From contig QANU01098975.1 in the NCBI GenBank assembly GCA_003254905.1, positions 654,640 through 718,639 on the forward strand: a DNA stretch of 64,000 bases, in the 5' to 3' direction. Every line of letters begins with the position of its first letter. Position 1 is the first letter of the stretch. This stretch comes from Nissolia schottii. Lineage: Eukaryota > Streptophyta > Magnoliopsida > Fabales > Fabaceae. The notes beneath the pieces are model-generated. The model searched no databases and was not told the origin of the DNA. It was given only the letters and a program-made list of their open reading frames with translations. Positions 58,761-64,000 of this stretch are shown here, in pieces. The position numbers and the translations under genes were made by a program.

Positions 58761-59735
58761 ATGGCAGCAAAATATGATATTGAGAAGTTCAGTGGGAGTA
58801 ATTTTTTCTTGTGGAAACTAAAGATGAAGGCAACCTTGAGGAAGAACAATCGCTTAGCCGCAATTGAAGGCAAGCCTGATGGGGTAACTAATGTCAAGTG
58901 GAAGGAGATGGATAATAATATTGTTGTCAACTAGCATCTAGCAATGGTTCCAGTGTTGCTGAAAAAAAAGAAAGTAAAGGAGATCTGGGATTTGTTTGTC
59001 AGACTATACGAGGTTAAGTCACTTCACAATAGAATATTTTTAAAGCAGAGGTTGTACACTCTTCAGATGAGTGAATCCACGTTGGTGATGGGTTACATTA
59101 CGATCTGAATACCTTATTATCCTAACTTACGACGTTAGATTACAAGATAATGGAGATTGAACGTGCAAAGCTTCTATACCTAATTCATATGATCAGCTCA
59201 TCATCAACATCACAAATAATAATGCCAACTATCTATACTTTGATGATGTTGCAGGTGCCATTCTTGAAGAAGAATCCATGCGAAAGAATATGGAAGATAG
59301 ATTGGAAAGCTCAAATCAATCAGAGGCATTGTCGGTGACGAGAGATTGATCAATGGAGCGTGATTCCAGTAGGGTCATTGTCAGAGTAGATCGAAGTCAC
59401 GAAGAAGGAATCACTTCAAATGCTATGAATGTGGCATGAGAGGGCACTTCAGGAAAGATTTTTGGAACAAGAAGAAGAAGAATACAAAGAAAGCTCTAGA
59501 AATAACTACCTCTCAAGGATGTGTTGCAAGTACCTTTGATGATGGAGAAATCCTCTACAACAAAGCAGCAATTGGTTCTAAAGGCAGAAAACCACTCATT
59601 GATATATGGGTAATGGATTTAGGAGCTACTTGGCACATGACTCTACGTCAAGACTGGTTTTGTCATTATGAACCCGTCTCAGGAGGATCTGCGTACATGG
59701 GCAATAATCATGCATTAGAAATTGCTGGTGTTGGT
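58761..59735 (+). pseudogene. Copia gag, zinc knuckle and protease remnant
   Basis: MAAKYDIEKFSGSNFFLWKL is a typical copia gag start; a stop falls at 58932. The zinc knuckle reads CYECGMRGHFRKDF (59418-59459), with Phe for the last Cys. The protease site reads VMDLGATWHMT (59612-59644), with Leu replacing the Ser of the usual DSGAT. Several frameshifts occur. The element is dead in cis. Confidence 0.85.
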
Positions 59736-59988
59736 TGTAACACCCCTGCTAATTGCCCGCTTCCATGGTAGCAAGCAATGCTCACAGGGTTGTTATGCGT
59801 TGTCTCAGGTTAACTATTACCCTTACTTTTACCTTTTCAAATAGTTCTTATACGAAAATATGGACCAATTTAAAAATTCTTTCATTTCCAGTATCAGTTT
59901 GTAAACTAGGAGCCGTGCATGCTTTAGAAACCATATAACAACAATCGCTATGAGCTAGGGGTAACCGAAGCAGAACATAAAGAGTATA

Positions 59989-60031
<43 letters not shown>

Positions 60032-62148
60032 AAGGTCCACATATTACATCTTGCCATAGGAATACATATTTACACAAAACATATGCAAGTCATAGTCATA
60101 ATACAAAACATGTGTTTTCCCAAAACATATATTCCCCTCGTGTCAGCATCGTCCTTGTGTCTTGACTCCAATCAGCTGTCATTCAAATTCCTCTGCACAC
60201 CTGGATCCATAACCGAGTGGGTGGGGGTGAGAACTCTTAGTCCTCAGTGGGGTTCCCTAGCATTACCAATAGTTCATTTTCTCGGTTATCCTCCCGGCCG
60301 TTCAGGGGTTTCTATGTGAGCATACATACTAAAACCCTACTGATTATTTTCTTGGCCTAGGGTCCTGAATAGCTTTATCTATGTTACTACGTGATCAAGG
60401 AACTAGTCTTGCTTATCTAGGTTCTCGCGCTTTCTACTCCTAACCATCGTTACATAACCACATCATAAACATGTATGCTGACAGACACACTGATCATCAC
60501 GCATATGTTGCGCGGTAAACCTTCCACCATGCTTGCCAGGCANNNNNNNNNNNNNNNNNNNNNNNNNNNNNNNNNNNNNNNNNNNNNNNNNNNNNNNNNN
60601 NNNNNNNNNNNNNNNNNNNNNNNNNNNNNNNNNNNNNNNNNNNNNNNNNNNNNNNNNNNNNNNNNNNNNNNNNNNNNNNNNNNNNNNNNNNNNNNNNNNN
60701 NNNNNNNNNNNNNNNNNNNNNNNNNNNNNNNNNNNNNNNNNNNNNNNNNNNNNNNNNNNNNNNNNNNNNNNNNNNNNNNNNNNNNNNNNNNNNNNNNNNN
60801 NNNNNNNNNNNNNNNNNNNNNNNNNNNNNNNNNNNNNNNNNNNNNNNNNNNNNNNNNNNNNNNNNNNNNNNNNNNNNNNNNNNNNNNNNNNNNNNNNNNN
60901 NNNNNNNNNNNNNNNNNNNNNNNNNNNNNNNNNNNNNNNNNNNNNNNNNNNNNNNNNNNNNNNNNNNNNNNNNNNNNNNNNNNNNNNNNNNNNNNNNNNN
61001 NNNNNNNNNNNNNNNNNNNNNNNNNNNNNNNNNNNNNNNNNNNNNNNNNNNNNNNNNNNNNNNNNNNNNNNNNNNNNNNNNNNNNNNNNNNNNNNNNNNN
61101 NNNNNNNNNNNNNNNNNNNNNNNNNNNNNNNNNNNNNNNNNNNNNNNNNNNNNNNNNNNNNNNNNNNNNNNNNNNNNNNNNNNNNNNNNNNNNNNNNNNN
61201 NNNNNNNNNNNNNNNNNNNNNNNNNNNNNNNNNNNNNNNNNNNNNNNNNNNNNNNNNNNNNNNNNNNNNNNNNNNNNNNNNNNNNNNNNNNNNNNNNNNN
61301 NNNNNNNNNNNNNNNNNNNNNNNNNNNNNNNNNNNNNNNNNNNNNNNNNNNNNNNNNNNNNNNNNGACTCCCGAGAGCTTTAAGATAATCCAGCTATTTT
61401 TCCTGAGTCCGATGGAGTAATCGTCGCGCGCACAAACGGACAGAGTAACAGCACAGCAGATGAAAACTTTGAGAAATGGCACTGAGGCCGTGCGTTTATA
61501 TAGGCACCAAGGGGTGCTGTTAGCTTCCGTGAGAAGCTTTGCCTTTTCACTTCTTTTTCTTTTCTTTTTTTCGTTTTCAAAATTATCCTTTAAGCCTAAT
61601 TACTCTTTTGCCCTTGCTTTAATTTTTATTTCCTTTTATATCCTAAATTTGTTTTTCCCTTTTACCCTTCACCTTTTTAATTATTTCCCCTTTTGTCCTT
61701 TTCGTTATTTTTTTCTTTATTTTCCTTTCACTGACGTGGGAATTAATTCCCAACCCAGTTCAATTTATTTCGCGATCATGTTTGATCGCGTTTTGTTATT
61801 TTTCGGTCGTGTTCGGATATTCTAAAAATATTCCGAGCACATATCCGCGATCTACTAATTTCCCAGATCATAGAGGTATGTCCGGTTAAGGTATTCGTGA
61901 ATTTATTACCCGGAGAAAATTTTCACAGACACCTTAAGTGTCTACCGAAATTCTGATTTTTGTCAAAATTTGGCACGAGCCTCGTGGCACTCCGCGAGAT
62001 CAAGAAACAATTACTTGACCGACGTTTGGAAGAAATTAATGTTCTAAATAATTTTCCCAGTCCAAATAATCACATCTAATGTGCTTTTAATTAAGCAAAA
62101 ATTGGATTTTCGCGAAATTCTCGTAAGGAGAAAATTCGGGATGTTACA
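59736..62148 (-). mobile_element. Solo LTR (2413 bp including the gap) with target-site duplication TTGGT
   Basis: It starts TGTAACACCCC, ends TCGGGATGTTACA, and is flanked by TTGGT (59731-59735, 62149-62153). It has the conserved GTGAGAAC...CTCAGTGGGG block (60228-60255) and AATAGCTTTATCTA (60367). A TA microsatellite lies at ~59994-60020. It is the same orientation as the LTR at 31002. Confidence 0.93.
60543..61365. other. Assembly gap (823 N) inside the solo LTR
   Basis: Counted from the TGTAAC end at 62148, the gap covers ~0.78-1.6 kb, the place where the other complete LTRs carry their palindrome arrays. Confidence 0.95.
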
Positions 62149-62895
62149 TTGGTTCTGTCAAAATAAAAATGTTTGTTGGTTCCATTTACACAATTCAAGG
62201 GGTGAGACATGTGAATAGGTTGAGGATAAACTTGTCTATTGGACAACTTGATGATCTTATGTTCAAGACTCATATTGAAGGTGGGATCTTGAAAGTTGCT
62301 AAAGGTGCTCTTGTGGTGATAAAGGAAGAAAAGGTCGTGACGAATCTATTCAGGCTTCTTAGAGATTCATTGTAGGAGGCAGAGGCATCTGTTGATTCAG
62401 CAAGCCAGGAAGAAATGATGATGATGTGGCATCATAAACTGGGTCGTATGTCAGAATGTGGCTTGAAAGTTCTTGTGGAACGTAATCTCATTCTCGGGCT
62501 CAAATCGGTATACTTACTGTGTTGTGAGCATTGTGTGACAAGTAAGCAACATAGATTGAAGTTAAAATAGATTGGCTGCTCAGAGCAAGCACATATTTGA
62601 CTTGATTCATTATTATATGTGGGAGTCACCAAATATGTCCCTCTCAGGAGCAAAAAGATTCTGTATTATTCATTGATGATTACTCCCAAGAGGTTGTGGG
62701 TGCACCCGATCAAGAAGAATTCATATGTGTTTGTGATTATCAAAGACTTCAAAGCAAGAGCAGAACTTGAATCCGGAAAAAGGATCAACTATTTGAGGAT
62801 ATACAATGGATGAGAATATACAGATAGAGATTTTCTAGCATTTTTCAAGGAAGCGAGTATTCAGAGGCAATTCATAGTTGCACATACGCCGTATC
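62149..62895 (+). pseudogene. Copia protease-to-integrase remnant
   Basis: VRHVNRLRINLSIGQLDD, then MMMMWHHKLGRMSECGLKVL (the GAG-pre-integrase W-H-x-x-L-G-H-M-S block with His to Arg), CCEHCVTSKQHR (integrase zinc finger end), and finally RQFIVAHTPYL, cut by the LTR at 62896 just where TPQQNG would follow. Stops are present (for example 62373). Confidence 0.85.
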
Positions 62896-63072
62896 TGAAA
62901 CACCCTAGCTAACTGCTTACCCGTATGCAGTAAACAATGCTCACTAGGTTGTTTTCTACCTGGTGGGAATACCTTAGTCCATTGTTATCTTTCGAAAATA
63001 GTTGCTTAAAAAAATAGGGACCAATTTTGAAACTTTTCCTTTGCCTCGGTTATTTAATAAAATAGAGCCATG

Positions 63073-63361
63073 CGTCGGAAAGAACAAATATAGCTAGCGG
63101 TAAAGCCCTTAGGCTTAGCGGATAACTGTCTAATAATAATAAAGCATACAATATATACCCATCTGGTCCATCAGAACAATCATGTAGTTATTATAATAAA
63201 TAATATACAAGTAACANCGTCAGAAAGAACAAATATAGCCAGCGGTAAAGCCCTTAGGCTTAGCGGATAACTGTCTAATAATAATAAAGCATACAATATA
63301 TACCCATCTGGTCCATCAGAACAATCATGTAGTTATTATAATAAATAATATACAAGTAACA
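63073..63361. repeat. 145-bp tandem duplication around a single N
   Basis: 63073-63217 and 63218-63361 are almost identical (CGTCGGAAAG versus CGTCAGAAAG, TAGCTAGCGG versus TAGCCAGCGG). The N at 63217 sits exactly at the joint. No duplication is seen at the matching place in the other LTRs. Confidence 0.95.
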
Positions 63362-63482
63362 TGTTCAGTATATACAATACATAACATTAAAATACAAGGG
63401 CTAACTGTAGCACTTCCCAGTTTACCCCTAACAAAGTACTACCTACTACTGTCTCTGGTATCCCTGTCTGGCTCTGACCGCC

Positions 63483-63548
63483 TCATAGCTCCTCGGCCGG
63501 TTCGACCTCATCCTCGTAGTATGAGTCATCACATGTTCCTGAAGTCAT
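63483..63548 (-). CDS. Conserved acidic micro-ORF in the LTR (21 residues, speculative)
   Basis: MTSGTCDDSYYEDEVEPAE ... ending TGA. Counterpart of the frames at 23228-23296 and 48275-48343, diverged but keeping MTSGT, the acidic residues and the S-Y-aromatic-E-D core. Confidence 0.3.
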   Translation of the reverse strand: MTSGTCDDSYYEDEVEPAEEL

Positions 63549-64000
63549 AGGACAGTGGGGGTGAGAACGGTAGGTTCTCAGTGCAAATAACTCTAGCACC
63601 TGTATCTTGCGTTTCATTAGGTCGGACTTCAGGCCGCTTAGAGATTTCTAAGTGTGCATACATACTAATATCCTACTGATTTTTATCTGGCCTAAGTTCA
63701 GAACGGCTTTATCTACATTACTAGGTGATAGGGGAACTACTCTTGCTTACTACGTTCTTGTGCTTATTAACATTACGTTTACATACATAGCCGTCTCGAG
63801 CGTTCTCTTGACGGTAATTACATAACAGCAGAATCATACATTACATATACTCATAAGTACATAACAGCAGAATCATACATTACATATATTCATGCATCTA
63901 ACAGCAGAATCCTACATTACATGTACTCATGCATAATAGAATCATCAGAATGAACATTACATATACTCATGCATAACAGAATCATCAGAATGAACATGGG

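Larger units (their letters stand above)
58018..62895 (+). mobile_element. Ty1/copia retrotransposon split by two LTR insertions
   Basis: 5' LTR 58018-58553, primer-binding site 58555-58566, gag, nucleocapsid and protease remnants to 59735. A solo LTR (59736-62148) interrupts it. Then 62149-62895 resumes with the protease/integrase region until a further LTR starts at 62896. The 3' half lies outside the window. Confidence 0.88.
62896..64000 (-). mobile_element. Long LTR, left part (runs off the window)
   Basis: It starts TGAAACACCCTAGC and is closely related to 22796 and 47864. It is inserted in copia integrase; the left flank is GTATC. It has a 145-bp tandem duplication (63073-63361), the conserved TGAGAAC-GGTAG-GTTCTCA stem (63562-63580), a micro-ORF, and CAGAATCATACATTACATAT-type short tandem repeats from ~63825 to the edge. 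Confidence 0.88.

Noticed and set aside
61460-61825. 121-codon Phe-rich plus-strand frame
   Set aside because: Driven by T-rich LTR sequence; no domain, signal or conservation in the sister LTRs.

Overview
This is a nuclear window from a dicot plant, most likely a papilionoid legume. The evidence is intron-rich plant genes (ceramide kinase, a photosystem II 5 kDa subunit, a polygalacturonase), AT-rich spacers, and dense nested LTR retrotransposons with plant-type primer-binding sites. The legume placement is inference from the general look of the repeats. There are three runs of N (592-1379, 15716-16090, 60543-61365) and a few single Ns.

Host genes. Five genes can be joined exon by exon with GT/AG junctions and matching phase: (1) the 5' part of a ceramide kinase gene on the minus strand (482-3711, running off the left edge); (2) a J-domain membrane protein (11447-14164, +, 191 codons, 3 exons); (3) a REX1-B domain DNA-repair protein (26703-29581, +, 207 codons, 4 exons); (4) the nuclear gene for PsbTn, the photosystem II 5 kDa protein (35040-35695, +, 111 codons, 2 exons); (5) a secreted GH28 polygalacturonase (42398-46051, -, 432 codons, 9 exons, one of only 21 nt). 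A decayed 2-oxoglutarate-Fe(II) dioxygenase fragment (about 15188-15481, -) and a possible U-box/ARM-repeat gene scrap (52417-52860) are relics. The genes look like unrelated housekeeping or metabolic neighbours; nothing suggests an operon-like or clustered pathway.

Mobile DNA makes up most of the rest. 4.6-11 kb: an internally deleted gypsy element with a gag fragment, Athila-like debris and truncated long LTRs. 15.6-21.2 kb: a gypsy deletion derivative, a gypsy 5' end and a broken copia pol joined together. 22.8-25.9, 31.0-34.2, 47.9-51.0, 53.6-57.9 and 59.7-62.1 kb: long (2.4-4.3 kb) solo LTRs of one diverged superfamily, each with a readable 5-bp target-site duplication; another begins at 62896 and leaves the window. 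36.9-41.4 kb: a decayed copia. 47.4-53.3 kb: a small copia-type element with 173-bp LTRs. 58.0-62.9 kb: a copia split by two LTR insertions. There are also three tRNA-type SINEs with target-site duplications, a 1.26-kb fold-back DNA element just after the REX1-B gene, and a short inverted-repeat element in a REX1-B intron.

Most notable observation. The long LTRs carry two positionally conserved slots filled with arrays of short palindromes or mini-hairpins. The core sequence differs completely between families (CATTCGAATG, TAATCGATTA, CGCTCAGCG, CAGGC-loop-GCCTG, GGGC-loop-GCCC), but symmetry and a 21-27-bp spacing are kept, and some stems differ by compensating changes. The related LTRs also share a tiny acidic reading frame (21-22 codons) next to a conserved stem block. 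I know of no description of these features, but I could not search.
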